Below are positions 49,301 to 61,099 of a stretch of DNA of 64,000 nt, piece after piece. The stretch comes from Chimonanthus salicifolius (lineage: Eukaryota; Streptophyta; Magnoliopsida; Laurales; Calycanthaceae): positions 38,122,739 through 38,186,738 of the forward strand of contig CM023541.1 of assembly GCA_013350335.1 (NCBI GenBank). The letters are read 5' to 3'. The position numbers and the translations under genes are program-made. The notes beneath the pieces are model-generated. The model had not been told where the DNA came from. It searched no databases and saw only the letters and a list, made by a program, of their open reading frames with translations. Positions within the stretch are counted from its first letter, which is position 1, and every line of letters starts with the position of its first letter.

Positions 49301-52300
49301 GCCCCCAAATTAGTCTCAAATCAGCCCAAAACATATCCTTAATCAGTTCTCAAATCACCATAATAGGCCCCAAATTAGTCCTCAAGAACCAAAAACGGTA
49401 ACTTGTGTGTAGAGAGAGAGAGAGAGCCCATGGTCCTGTCGTCTTATTCCCCTGAGAGAAAGCAACAACTGTAGGCATTGATTGTATTGAATGAAGGTAG
49501 ATAGACATACAATAGACTTGATTGCAAAGTCTCGTGAATAAAATCTTTTGGGGGTGACATGATGATTTGTCTCTCCCATTTTTTTAGAGATTTTCTGGAA
49601 TCTCTTGTGATACCCCAGTGTTTGGGGTGGTGTGGGAGAGAAAAGCGCCAGGATGGGGCGCTAAAAGTCCCACATCGCCAGTGGGGAGTTGAATACTGTG
49701 ATATTTATATAGGATGCCTCCCTCCCTCTAGTACAAGGCCTTTTATGGCGCTAGTATGGGATAGTGCTCCAAGAACAAAGTCGTGAGGGCCCATTTTGGG
49801 CCCAAAGAAGACAATATTGTGTTGACAGGACGGGGAGTTATAAATGGTATCAGAACTCGGTTCAACTCTCGGACGTGGGTGTGTTGTGTGGCAGAACCGG
49901 AGACGGCTCTAGTTTTAAGGGGGTGGATTGTGATACCCCAGTGTTTGGGAGAGAAAAGCGTCATGATGGGGCGCTAAAAATCCCACGTCGACAGTGGGGA
50001 GTTGAATGCTGTGATATTTATATGGGATGCCTCATTCCCTCTGGTACAAGGTCTTTTGGAGTGCTAGTATGGGATAGTGCTCCAAGAACAAAGCCGTGAG
50101 GGGCCATTTTGGAGCCCAAGTGGACAATATTGTGTTGGCAGGACAAGGCATTACATCTCTCAATGATGATTTTTTTCCAGACACATATGACTTGTGAGGC
50201 AAGATATGAATCTTGGGTCTTCAGGAAATCTAGCAAGATTTGCTGCTGCAAAATGCACACTTAAAGATGAAGAAATTTATAGAAAAGAGGTGCCAACCAC
50301 TAATTTATTCTCTCAGGTTATCAAAGAATTTAAATGGCTTCACAGGTCCTAGTTCTTCAGTTCAGAATAGAATGGTGACAACTACAAACGGTTGAACGGC
50401 AAAGGCTCAACTACTTCCACATGTTAACAGAATCACTTTGGTTAACTAAACTAGAAGGTACAATTCACTCACCTTCTGTTGGTTTCACCTATCCCAACTT
50501 GAGCTCCAAATGGGAAAACCTTGCGAACTGTCCCTTCTAGAAGCGTCCCTTCTCGAAGATTTAGCATGTCCTGCAGCATCTGGAATGCTTTAATTGAAAG
50601 AGAAATGAACATAAACCTACATAAATACTGCAAACATGAGCAACAATATGAAGCAAAAAAGCGAAAATAGAAAACCTTGAGAAAGTGCCAATGTTCAACA
50701 AATTGCCACTGACATGAAGCAATAGATGCTGTACAGAATTAGGTAATGATTTTTAACATGTCAATTGACCAAGGATTGGATTGATGACAAAGCTGAATGT
50801 CCACTCATAGGAGGGTTAAAACAGAGGAATTTTCTCTAAAAAAAGGTTAGGATCCAAACAACAGTCAAAAGAAACAAAAAATAATAATTACTAAAATAGT
50901 ATAATATCATCACTAACCCAAGCTTCTCTCTGACTAATTATCAGGTCATTATCAGCTTCATCAATTCTAGTAATCATTACAAATATCCGCCGTCCAACCT
51001 GTATCAAGAAATAAGCAAAACAAGATGAGAATAACAAACCTAAATGGATGAGCTAGTGCCATCTCACAATCAGAATTGGGATTGCTCAAAATTTTAACGT
51101 AGCAGTTGTCAGCAAGACATTTAAACAGTAATGTAATCTGATAAAAAGATCCATCATATCAGCACAGGCTCATCAAAGGATTTAACTTACATTTTCTTTC
51201 AATTCAGTGAAGGTATTGACTCGATTCATCAACTCTGCTTTGGGAAGGAATGCTCTTAATCCCTGCAACGGAGTTACCAATAAAATAAGCAATCACATGC
51301 AGATACTGCCAATGATTAATAGATCTTTACCTTTTATTTTTATTTTTTTAAAGAATACAGACACATAACTACCTCAATTCTAGTAAGAAGACCACCAGTG
51401 TTCCACTCGGTGATTCTCACTTCAATGGGCTCATTGAGTTGTTTAATCTGCAACACAGAGATAAGTTTTCCCTGATCCAGTAAGAAATATTTATGGTAGG
51501 TCTTAGAAGAAAAAAAAAATAATTAACAAACCACTGGTCAAGCATTCCATAGAAAAAATCATATTTGGGTGTGATCCAAGTCATCTGATAGGCATTGTGA
51601 AACCAGAACCATGTCAGGCTTTGGAAAGCGAAGCTTCTATTGTTTGCATTAGAACTCTTATTTATTGAAAATTAACAAAACGCTATCTCGCCAAGATGAA
51701 GAAAGAGTATTTTTTGTGCTCTTGATGAAGAACCCTATTCCATAAAAGAAGAGAGAAGTGTCTCAATGTTCTGTGCTCTTCATTTTCCATCAGCTGGAAA
51801 TGACAAACAGCTCCAAACAAAACTATAAGATCCATATGAATAATAAATCACTGGATCAGGCAAAAAATCATAAAGACTTGACTAAAGGAACTTTAACAGA
51901 GCAGAAAATCATACTCAATCATTAAATGCTAAAGAGTTAGGATTAGGATCTTGGAAAAGTTCATTGATCATAACAAACCAAGGATTCCATATTGGTGCAT
52001 TAAGAAGTTTTGTTTTATATTCCAAGAAAATACAGGTTACTTAAAAAAAAAAAAATCTTGTGTAAATGACAGTTTTACAATGTTGACTACAGATATGTTA
52101 ATCAAACAGAATGGATTTTTGGGAGAAAGATCTGGATTGAAAAAAGTGATACAACTAGGTGTACTACTTACTTCTTAGATCCCATCGACAATGGCCAATA
52201 AGTTGGAAAATATTCGTAGGCAGATATCAAATCCAAACGAAATGGTGGATGGAGTGTGTAAAAGAATAATAGCATGATTATCTTCTAAGTAATATTTAGT

Positions 52301-55300
52301 GGATATTTGGGGAGGGAAGTGACACTCTTTAAGGTTAGTAATGGAGCAAGAAATTTTGGGTAAGAAAATGGAGAGTGAGATAGGTAGAGTGATGCGGAGC
52401 ATGTTTTATTTCACGTTTATTTCCCTTTATTTTCATTATGTTGGTTTAGTTTTATTGTAATTAGGGTTTCTTTTATTTAGGGGCAGTTTGGTCATGTTTT
52501 CTTGTAATCATTATAAATATTCCTTGTAAGCCTCATTAAAGGGGTTATAGAATGATTAATGAAGAACGGCTGCAAGTTTTTGCTCCACAAGAGTTTGCCT
52601 CCTTGGTGAGAAGCCAAGAAGGGCGAGAAGCCTCCTCCATATCCAGGTATTTATTCTATCTTTTCCATCTCTCTTTTCTCTTTCCTTTCTCTTTTTCTTC
52701 TTTCCTCTTTTCCTTTGAAACCCTAGTTGCCACGATTTTCCCCTTTCCCTTTTTCTTGTTGCCGCCCCACCCCAATCATCAAAACTTAACCCTAGCTGCC
52801 ACGATTTTCCCCTTTCCCCTTTTTTTGTGTTGCCGCCCCACCTCAACCATCAAAATGTAACCCTAGCCGCCACATCTCCATCCTAAACCCTAAACCCTAA
52901 CCCTAGCCACCACATCTTAACCCTAACCCTAGCTTTCCTTCTTCCATATTGCAACCGCCATTTCCCAAACCCTAAATCCTACCCATTTCTTCCCTCCCCT
53001 TTGCTGCCGCCACCTTATTGTGCTTCCATACTGCAGCCACCACCCCATAACAGCCCTATATACTGCTGCCGCAACCATCAAAGACCCCTCCTTTGCTGTC
53101 CCACACATCCAAAGGGTACATATTGTTGTTGTCCATCATTTTCTCTTACAAAGTGCTGTCAAACAGCCAACTTTAGCCCTATTTCAGATGAAAGACCTAC
53201 GTGTTTGTAGGATTTGACAAACCCCTTTGTTTTGATAAATTCTCACTGCAAATGTGACTTGGTCTGGATTATCTTATAATCATTTACATAAGATTCCAAG
53301 GATTGCTTGATTACTTGTGACAGATTTATATTATTAAATTGCAAATATTGATTTGGACTCTAATTTCAGCCATAGCATATTTAATCATCATCTTGTTTGC
53401 ATTAGTCTCCTAGGGTCACTGTTTATTTTGTGTTCTACATCAAATTTGACATTTAGGTTTACTCAATTTTGTGTCATGCATCATAGATTATGTAAAGATG
53501 TCATGTGAAACTGTCTAAGGTGCAAAGGTCTATTTATTGAGTTCCAATGAATACAGTCAGAATTCAAAATTACAGTCAGCATCATTGTTAGGTCAGGTTG
53601 TACCTTGCTTTTGGCATGATTTCTGGATGGAGAAGGTTCCTTTAGTTCCTTACTTCTAGATTTCGTAGAGCCAACTTCAAATAGATGAGATGAGGTTTAG
53701 ACGATGATGAAGGTCGTGGTGGTGAAAATTATGATGATTTAGGGGTTTGTATAGGATAGTGTCAAAGATGGAATGGGATGGTCAATGTTCCAATAAGCTG
53801 GGGGATCAGATCACTTGTATCCTTGTGTTTTGAACAATGTTGCCAGTGTCAGAGTTGAGTGGCTAATCTGTTAAGTGTTTTAGGGAATTTAGAAGTGAGA
53901 CACTTCAGAAGAGTTTATTGCTAAGCCTTTCTTGAAAGATTCCTTCCAAATTTAATGATTATAGATTTCTCATATATTGGTTTTAATGTGAAAAGGCCTA
54001 GCCCAATGGAGTTGGAACTTTCAATTGGACTGAACGACAAGATTTCAACATTGGATACCTGGTACATAGGGAGCAACATCTTCAAGCACCTCAATATCCA
54101 TTACACATTTGAGAATTTCTATTGGGTGTAGCTTCTCGAGTATGTTTGGAATAGATTGGATCACGTTGGTTCCTTATTACCAAATTAGGGGATTCACGTC
54201 CTTCTCATCCGAATCATACAAAGAAAAAAAGAGTCTAAAAGTAATACTTCTTGGACCTCTTGGGGGTTTTCTGGGTTTGCCCAGGATCCTGGGGTGCGGT
54301 CTTGGAGTCTTGGTCCCTCCGTAAGCTGAGTACTAGGAGGAAACAAGCTTGGATCATGATTCCTGCGGAAGTTTTGTGGACTATTTGGAAAGAGAGGAAT
54401 GCTAGGATCTTTGAGGGTAAATCATTGGAGATTAGCGAGCTTATTCAGAAGGCAAAGTGGAGTTTGTGCGTTTGGTTGTGTTCAGGTAAGGAGTTCTCAA
54501 ATTTCAAAGCCAGTGATCTCCTACAATCTTGGGAGGGTTGTTTGGAGTCTATTCCCCGTAGTAGAAAGTCTCAGGTTGAGTGGCTTCCCCCGCCTCGTGG
54601 GATTCAAAAATTTAACGTGGATGGTGCTTCAAGGGGTAATCCTGGACCAGTAGGAATTGGAGGTGTATTAAGAGATCACTCTGGGTCCACTCATATTGTT
54701 TTCACGGAATCCGTGGGGTCTAAGGATTCAAATGAGGTAGAACTTCTTAGTATTAGGAGAGCCTTGAGTTTAGATGTTGGTCTAGGGGTAGAGAAATTAG
54801 TAATTGAAAGCGATTATTCCAACGCTGTCAAATGGGCTAAGGGAATGAAGTTCTGCCCACATTGGAGGCTAATCACCTTGGTAAGGGAAATCAAGGAGTT
54901 GGTCTCTGGCCACGAGGTTTCCTTTGTGCACATCAGTCGGACAGCTAACGGGGTGGCAGATTTCTTTGCTAAAAATGGCGTGGGCGGATCGGTTAGCGGC
55001 ATATTCCAATTACAAGGAGATTAGTTCCTGTGGTGGATCCCATTTGCTTTTGTTTTGCTTTTGTCTTGTGTTAAGTTTGTGGCTTAAGCCTCTTGGTTAT
55101 CTTATGTACTCGTGTTTTTTTTTTTTTTAATATAATTTTTCTCTTACTACTCCAAAAAAAAAATCTATCATTGAATAGCCCATCCAATACGTTTACATAT
55201 AGTATTGCACTGCCCTTTTCTCCTCTTCCACCAGTGAATTTCCATCAAGATAACAAAACCTAAAATCCGCCCAACAAAATAAATAAAAAGCAAGAAGAGA

Positions 55301-56141
55301 AGAGAACCTGCCTCACTCGATGCCATGCAACCCGCCTAAAAAGCCTTCTTGTAGATAACAAAGGCCTTCCACTCAATGTCCTGCCGAGAACTTCTGCAAA
55401 AAGAACGGTCCCCGGCTCAACAACTGGTCGTCCGGGCACCTGTTCCGAACTCAAGGCCTCCTCATCCTTCACTATCCCAATCTTCCCATTAACCATAAAC
55501 TCCTCTGCATCCTTTCCCAAATCACATAAAAGGTAGGAAAGCTCTTCGCCATAGAGTGGAAGCACTTCCTTGGTGAGCATGGTACCTAAGAAATCCGCCC
55601 CAACATTCACATCAAGCCTATTCTCATTTCCAGAAACCACAACACCGACGACGAAGTCACCTGGTTTTGGGTCATAGTACTCCACTTTCACCAGCTCTTT
55701 CAACTCCTCTTCTTCCTCTTCCTCCTCAAAACCCCCCAATGTGCCCTCTTCCTTATCTCGTTCAACTTCACGCGAAGAATCTCTGGCCTTGAAAAACTTA
55801 AGAAAGGGGGCCAAGGCCTCATCGATTTCGGGTTTTTCAGATTCTGAATCTTTTTCCACCGCAGGAGACTCATCTACTGGAATTGGAGAAGGCTTTCCGA
55901 GCAATTCAAGCTCATGGGCGTTGGAGATTTCGTCGATTTGGTCACCTAGAGAGGAAAAGGGGATATATGTTTTGTTCCGAACGGGGGAATTTGAGGAGAG
56001 AAAGGAAGTTTTGGAGGGTTTTGTTGTGGCAGTGGGAAAGAATTTGCTGGGTTGCTTTGAAATGCGGTTGTGGATAAGAAGGGGATGTAGAGAAGCTGTG
56101 AGGTTAAAAAAAGAGAGGGAATTGACGATATAAAGCGGCAT
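40325..56141 (-). CDS. PDE338: S1-domain plastid protein, PDE338-like, 8 exons
   Basis: Exons on the minus strand: 56141-55308, 51447-51373, 51262-51191, 50998-50918, 50570-50473, 46969-46844, 40667-40619 and 40507-40325. All introns are GT-AG; the 1518-nt CDS encodes 505 aa with no break. The start is the only in-frame ATG (56141). Residues 1-55 look like a plastid transit peptide; an acidic stretch (~138-150) precedes three S1-type RNA-binding modules: ~157-266 ([15 protein letters not shown]), ~284-354 ([16 protein letters not shown]) and ~358-435 ([10 protein letters not shown]...SGLLHISNI). It ends [16 protein letters not shown]...NWKWFKFE. This agrees throughout with my memory of Arabidopsis At1g71720 (PIGMENT DEFECTIVE 338), needed for chloroplast development; RNA binding in plastids is inferred. 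Introns 1, 5 and 6 (3.9, 3.5 and 6.2 kb) are swollen by transposons. Confidence 0.9.
41398..41652 (+). repeat. 5' LTR of the Copia element
   Basis: 255 bp, TGTTGTAGGATATG...CATTATAACA, with a TTTATATATATG promoter-like run near 41531. Confidence 0.88.
42327..42833 (-). mobile_element. TRIM (miniature LTR retrotransposon), nested
   Basis: 507 bp on the minus strand. LTRs at 42833-42631 (203 bp) and 42531-42327 (205 bp) begin TGTAATAC and end ATTACA. They surround a 99-bp interior with PBS TGGTATCAGGGC (42628-42617) and a purine-rich AAAGGGGGTAGA before the second LTR. A perfect duplication, GTAGT, lies at 42322-42326 and 42834-42838. It has no coding capacity and sits inside the older Copia element. 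Confidence 0.94.
43203..45838 (+). pseudogene. Copia gag-pol remnant
   Basis: Read in pieces over all three frames: the protease-type [11 protein letters not shown] at about 43206-43236, the integrase C-terminal [16 protein letters not shown] near 44030, the reverse transcriptase C-terminal segment [24 protein letters not shown] (45138-45383), and RNase H text with [12 protein letters not shown] (45471-45662) and [12 protein letters not shown] near 45740. This gene order defines Copia. Much of the integrase core and reverse transcriptase palm is missing or unreadable, and stops are frequent. Confidence 0.88.
45840..46191 (+). repeat. 3' LTR of the Copia element, internally expanded
   Basis: 352 bp against 255 bp in the left copy. 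The extra length is an internal duplication of TTTGTTAGAATGAAAAGCAA and its surroundings, plus a TC microsatellite (46020-46042) and a poly-A insert (46082-46093). Confidence 0.87.
46192..46843. other. Remainder of PDE338 intron 6
   Basis: No repeats or genes recognised beyond short A/T runs. The donor site lies at 46843. Confidence 0.5.
46970..49605. other. PDE338 intron 5, left of the TRIM
   Basis: No gene recognised. About 48955-49380 is a degenerate low-complexity repeat of TTAATCACC and CAGCCC-like units. Confidence 0.5.
49606..50155 (+). mobile_element. Second TRIM element, in intron 5
   Basis: 550 bp. LTRs at 49606-49842 and 49929-50155 begin TGTGATACCCCAGTG; the right one ends GGCATTACA. 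The PBS TGGTATCAGAAC is at 49845-49856, and a purine-rich AAGGGGGTGGAT precedes the second LTR. A perfect duplication, TCTCT, lies at 49601-49605 and 50156-50160. The plan is the same as the TRIM at 42327, but the LTR sequence is clearly different, so it is a separate family. It is antisense to the host gene. Confidence 0.93.
51448..54249. other. PDE338 intron 1, gene-free part
   Basis: About 52389-52700 looks like part of an LTR or promoter: GGTTTCTTTTATTTAGGGGC, then TATAAATA near 52513 and a leader. No partner LTR was found. 52720-52870 holds two copies of a GCCACGATTTTCCCCTTT unit. 52882-52904 is a telomere-like CCCTAAA run. Confidence 0.4.
54250..55163 (+). mobile_element. 5'-truncated LINE 3' end
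   Basis: The RNase H frame is followed by about 130 bp of 3' sequence, including TTAATATAATTTTTCTCTTA, and a terminal A-run at about 55154-55163, as in plant L1-type elements. The 5' boundary is uncertain and could lie a few hundred bases further left. Confidence 0.75.
54251..55024 (+). CDS. LINE-derived RNase H-domain ORF, intact frame
   Basis: 257 codons without a stop. Residues 36-60 ([21 protein letters not shown]) match the linker found after the zinc-binding segment of plant LINE reverse transcriptases. Residues ~118-245 are an RNase H domain with all four likely catalytic acids: D124 (NVDGAS), E164 (NEVELL), D188 (ESDYS) and D237 (NGVADFFA). The true start is unclear, since in a complete element this is the C-terminal end of ORF2, and the reverse transcriptase itself is absent. 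It lies antisense inside intron 1 of the S1-domain gene, probably as an unexpressed 5'-truncated LINE copy. Confidence 0.85.
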   Translation: MDLLGVFWVCPGSWGAVLESWSLRKLSTRRKQAWIMIPAEVLWTIWKERNARIFEGKSLEISELIQKAKWSLCVWLCSGKEFSNFKASDLLQSWEGCLESIPRSRKSQVEWLPPPRGIQKFNVDGASRGNPGPVGIGGVLRDHSGSTHIVFTESVGSKDSNEVELLSIRRALSLDVGLGVEKLVIESDYSNAVKWAKGMKFCPHWRLITLVREIKELVSGHEVSFVHISRTANGVADFFAKNGVGGSVSGIFQLQGD

Positions 56142-56731
56142 CTTCTTCTTAAACACAGTTATGCTGCTGCAATCTTCATGAAAAATCCGAGTGCATTTCT
56201 TTTGCAGAGCAGATTGAGATGCAGACGATGAAGCTCTGCTGCTGCTGCTGGTGTGCAGTGGGTTCCCGGTTTATCTTTTGGGAAACTTTGAATGGTTAAG
56301 TTGAAAAGACCCCCTCTACGATTTCTTTATTTCAGAATCTACTATAATTCAAATTTGGAATTTCCTTCTCTATTTTAACATGACTGAATGCCCCTCTTAC
56401 AAACAAAATAATATATATATATATATATATGTATATAAAAAGCAAAAACTCTTATGAATTTTTCAAATATCTATTTCGCTATTTGTTATGAGAAATGTCA
56501 GTAAAAAGAATAAGACATTTTTCTCTTCTTGAATGAAATAAGACTTTTTGTCAATATTAAAAAAAATACTTTCTCCTTTTTTAAAATTCATTTTTTTGAA
56601 AGATCAAAAAATTTAATGAAGAAAATAAAGAGGTTTCTATTACTTAGTAAAATAATATTCCATTATTTAATGGAAATAAATATTTTAGGAGAAATAATAA
56701 CGTTGATTTCTATGGTCCAATACAAAGTTAG
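56142..56731. other. Promoter region of PDE338-like gene and AT-rich DNA
   Basis: The first ~200 bp contain the presumed 5' leader of the minus-strand gene, with a CTG trinucleotide run near 56236. A (TA)n run lies at 56408-56430. Nothing else was recognised. Confidence 0.5.
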
Positions 56732-59700
56732 TGTCACGCCCCAACCTGAAGGGTGGGCTCAGAACGCGACTGATTTTTTATTTTTTTAAAAAAATTAAAC
56801 TAACACAACTCACAAGTATTCTAACTAGGCTGGATCAACAGTTGGGTCCAAAGGTCACACATGATCTCAACATGTGTACTCAAACATATACCATAAGTCT
56901 ACACAACAATAGACATAAATAATAACACGCAACAAGATCACATAATCCAACCATTGAAGTATCATTACAAAATCACATTAGAGTAACTATTGAAACGTAG
57001 TAGTCATAATACATCACATTAGCACACACTAAGTACCACACTCGGTACTTTACAAAAGAAAATAGTTCCAAGAACCAGAAATCACAAATATAAGGGTATT
57101 CCCCTCAGTGAGAATCCCAAAGCAACGCCGCAGCTTATCCACTCTAAGCTTCAAAAGGAGGGTTCTCCTCCTCGGGTTCATTTTCTTAAAGGTGAGTGTG
57201 GTGAGCTAACTAGCCCAATGAAGGAAATATAACAGTATAATTTTAAGTAAACAACAGGTTAGTATATAATCAACAGTTGTAATATAATATCTCATGCTTG
57301 ATAATAAAATTCACAATATCAAGTAAAGTCTCATCATCGTATTTCCATTATCTCATCATTTTTCCATTACTGTTGTTATCCAACGTAACCTCTAAATACC
57401 ATATTGACAACAATAGTATTAAGTCCCGACACGGTCAAAATACATTCTTGCAAGTACATCTCTGGCAGTACCATAGCCGGTACTGACACCCTCAGGTCAG
57501 CAACTGACGCCCATAGTCCACCCATGGTCCAGTAGACATAACCGACACACTCAGCTCGGCGATGATTCAGTAGTAAAAGGTACGTGGAAGCAGTATTTCA
57601 CAATTCATAAGATCATAGCATTTATCATCATCATAAGCACTTTTACCATAGTGCATCACATTTAGGCACATGAGTGGGCTCATGAAGTCTGAAACCACTC
57701 ATTGCTCAATATCCATATCAAATAGATATGTTTACATCAAGCTGGAAAGTTAAGTTCCCTCACTATAACTGTGTGGTTTCGCGGTCTTTGTTCAAACAAC
57801 AAACAAGTGTACAATCAATATACACAGCGTTCATATATAGCATGTATACATACAAGCAGTATTTCGAAGACATACTGGTTTTTCCAAAACATCCAAGGTA
57901 CATGGAATTAAGTCTCCTACTTGGTTTCTATCATTTTTAAATTATAATCATTCACGAGATATAATAAATAAAAAGGTGCTCAGTCCAAAACTCATATTGT
58001 CTCCTGGCATTGACCAGATTGACTTATTGAGTTAGGTCTAGATTCTCAGGTCACTTCTCGGTTGTCTTCTGGATAGGACCAGATTTGACATTTTGAGTAA
58101 GGCCTTGAGGTCACTCAGTGCCCGACAAATATAGCGTCGGCGTGGAAGTGAGATCACTCAGTGCCCTACCAATAGAGTCGGCCTGGAAGTGAATACAATA
58201 GTATATGCACTATAGTAATAAGAGAAGAGAGTTAGTACACATTTTAATTAAGAAGGGGTACTAACATTACATCACATGCATCAATAATAATCAAACAACA
58301 GCATTTTACACTTAAAAACTGGGTCCCTCGGAACATGCCTCGAAACCAGGTACTGTAGCTTCGGATCATCAGAACCACACCTAAACTAGTCACTGACTTC
58401 GGAACATGGGTCTAACTTCAGATTGTCCGAAGATCGGGTCTTAGACCTTCCGAAGTCCTTCCGAACCGAAAAGAAATCCGAAAACAAGTCTCGGTGGGTT
58501 TGGGTACCTCGGAACATCCGAAGTTAGGGTTCGGTCCTTCCGAGCTCTGCTCGGATCGTCCGAAAGGGTCAGGCTGGCCTCGGGCGCTCTTGGGCTTTGG
58601 GTGAAGCTCGGAACGTCCAAGGGTTAGCTCTCGAACATCCAAAGAGCTCGGACCGTCCGAAGCTCGACTCTAGGACCGTCCGAGAGTCGTCTTCCCCCAC
58701 TGTCTGCACCAGCAGACAGTGACAATAGACATTGTATGAAATACGAATCCGGAAACAGAGGGTTTTCCGAATTCGGTTTCCACACCTAGCCGGTCCGATG
58801 AACTCCTCTAGGAGTCCTCTTTCCATAGGGAATGGTTTGGAGCCTTGAAGTTCATTGGGCCATTCGATTTTAACACCAAAACCTCACGGGTACAAGGAAC
58901 TCATGGTTTTTCCTTAGACTTTGAAACCATTTTACACACTCCATACTAAACCAAAATCCGTTTTTCTTGATTTTAAACCACATAGAATTGAAAGAGGAAC
59001 ACAGTTGTTACCTTCACTGGAGTTCTTGGGCTGAAAATCCAGATTTTTGAAAAGTTTCCTTCTTAAGCTACGGGTGATGCAATTGGGAAGAAAACAGAGA
59101 AGGAGGGAGCTCGGCTGATTGTTTCAAACAGCTAAGAGAGAGGGAGATAGAGATTTCAGTGGGAGTTTAAACTAGCTGATCAGGGCCATATATATGGGAA
59201 AATTGGCCGGGAAAGGAGGTCGGGTGGCCACTGCATGCCGTTGTATGTAGTGCCCGCTTACGTCCGGAACAGTAACCAGTTTGGTTTGATTGCAGATCAA
59301 CCCCTCCAGACTTCTGGTTTTGCAAATAAGTCCCTCATTTTGGTAAAATCTGATTTTTAACTAAAACCAAACTTTTAAGGCTTGACAAAATTAATCCAAC
59401 TTAACAGATTAGTTGGGTTTTGAAAACCTTAATCACCATAAAAATTTGGAGATTTAACTCACTAAAAACCATTGATTAAAAATAAAACCATAATTTAATA
59501 CTATTTACTTAATTAAACAAATGTTAAATAAAACTATTTAGAAACCTCAATTTGGGGTGTCCAAGAATAATTAGACCATACTTAAAATGGTCTACCATAA
59601 AATACTAGTTTTGGATTTTATCTCATTCCCAAAATCATTTAAAATAATTATTTCTCCCTTTCGGGGTTTTGATAGGCAGATTTAAATACCATTTTTCTGA

Positions 59701-59979
59701 AAATAAAATTATTTAAAATCAGAAACTCAAGTTCTTTATTAAGAAGAACATTATTATCCAATAATAGTCACATAAAAACACATTTTATAAAAATAATAAC
59801 AAGACGCGGTAAAATTACCGTTTTGCCCCTCCAGCTGGATGAGCTGGATTACTAAGCTCACGAGCTCGGATTGAGCCACACCTGGGCTTTCCTCAAAGCC
59901 CTAACCGCAATCTTCAAGATTAACCGGTAAAATAAGGTTATTAAGCTAAACTACGCCTAATCTGGGACAGGGTATTACA
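56732..59979 (-). mobile_element. Long solo LTR (3.25 kb)
   Basis: On the minus strand it starts TGTAATACCCTGTCCC (59979) and ends GGTTGGGGCGTGACA (56732), with TG...CA-type ends. The flanks are GTTAG (56727-56731) and GTTAA (59980-59984), matching at four of five bases. A TATA-like CATATATATGG on the minus strand near 59187-59196 is followed by a CT-rich leader-like stretch, as in an LTR promoter. No coding domain was found inside. Its length suggests a Gypsy-type family; that is an inference. It includes clustered CGGACCGTCCGA-like motifs at about 58350-58690. Confidence 0.75.
58120..58200. repeat. Tandem pair inside the solo LTR
   Basis: Two copies of CACTCAGTGCCC[GT]ACCAAT-like units, each followed by GTCGGC[GC]TGGAAGTGA, about 45 bp apart. 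Confidence 0.6.
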
Positions 59980-61099
59980 GTTAAATTTCATAGTAATTAT
60001 TGAATGATGTATATCCACTCCAAACATAATTTACTTATAAAAATTATTTCTCTTAAGAAATATACAAATATTCTCATTTTTGAGATAAGATTAATCTTTA
60101 CAATACGCCAAAATCATCAATAAGTCTCGTGTGTCAAGGTTAACTCAGGAGAAGTTGAACATAAGATTTCAAATTTAATCCCAAAAGACTTGTGTATACA
60201 CCTATAAAAAAATCAATTCGTATACATCTTTAGATAGCATTCATTCAAACTCTTCACGATTCCATGCCATTGATTCATTACTTGATTCCTCATCAAATTG
60301 GTCGTAACTCAACTCAGTGACATAGGGCAACTCACTGCTTCAACTCAACAATTCAGCAACATGGCAACGGCTGTGACGATTGGAATTTTTTGAAATGTGG
60401 CTAACAATCGTTCCAACTCACTGTTTCATACCTTATTGCTTTGGAACCTCTTTTCCAATTATTTTCTCTATCCTAATTTAATTGTCTGATATGCATTTTG
60501 GGATTGTCCCAAAATAGTTGTCTCATATGTCATTTGATTCTCTCTATCTATTTACTTTTGGAGAGAAGTTCATAAGCTTTTTGAGAGTTCTTCTTTAAAA
60601 AATTCAAAATTTTTAAATGAGACAACTGAAATAGAACGGAAGAAGTATAATGCAATTGCTATTTTTGAAAGGCCACCGAAGGCAAACCCAAATGCTTAGA
60701 CCCATTTTGGAAGGTCTCACTCAGAGAAGGCCAAAATTCATGCATGGGTATTTCCATGTGGTCAATAATGACAATGGAAGTGCAAAACCCACCATCAAGA
60801 GAGAGTGGGACCAATCTAGTCCCACCATCCTTGGGGGGGCATAAAATGGAGAATTGAGTAACTCTGGAAAGCCACCGAGTTGGTGGGCCCAATTGATTAA
60901 GTGGGTCCAAATTTTATTAAACAGATGAAGAGAAAATTATAAAATGAGATAAACATTGACGAATTGGAAAATTTGTAAAATTTTGCCTACCATGAGCACG
61001 TGGATATTTCTTTGTTTTATAGGGTTTTACCACTTAAAAAAATATACGCCTCAAACTATTTTGATTTTCTCATTTTAAGTGAGAATTTAATAATTTCGT
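59980..61099. other. Intergenic with one weak MITE
   Basis: No gene recognised. 60463-60650 has degenerate inverted ends resembling Stowaway elements: ATTATTTTCTCTATCC on the left, and ATTATACTTCTTCCGTTC when the right end is reverse-complemented, with a shared AATTGTCT/CAGTTGTCT segment. This is a low-confidence element. Confidence 0.4.

Noticed and set aside
49606..50155. Cassandra TRIM carrying a 5S rRNA promoter
   Set aside because: No 5S box A or box C sequence could be read in its LTRs.
52882..52904. Telomere repeat
   Set aside because: Only about three CCCTAAA units inside an intron, next to CCCTAGCC-like low-complexity text. It is a short interstitial run.
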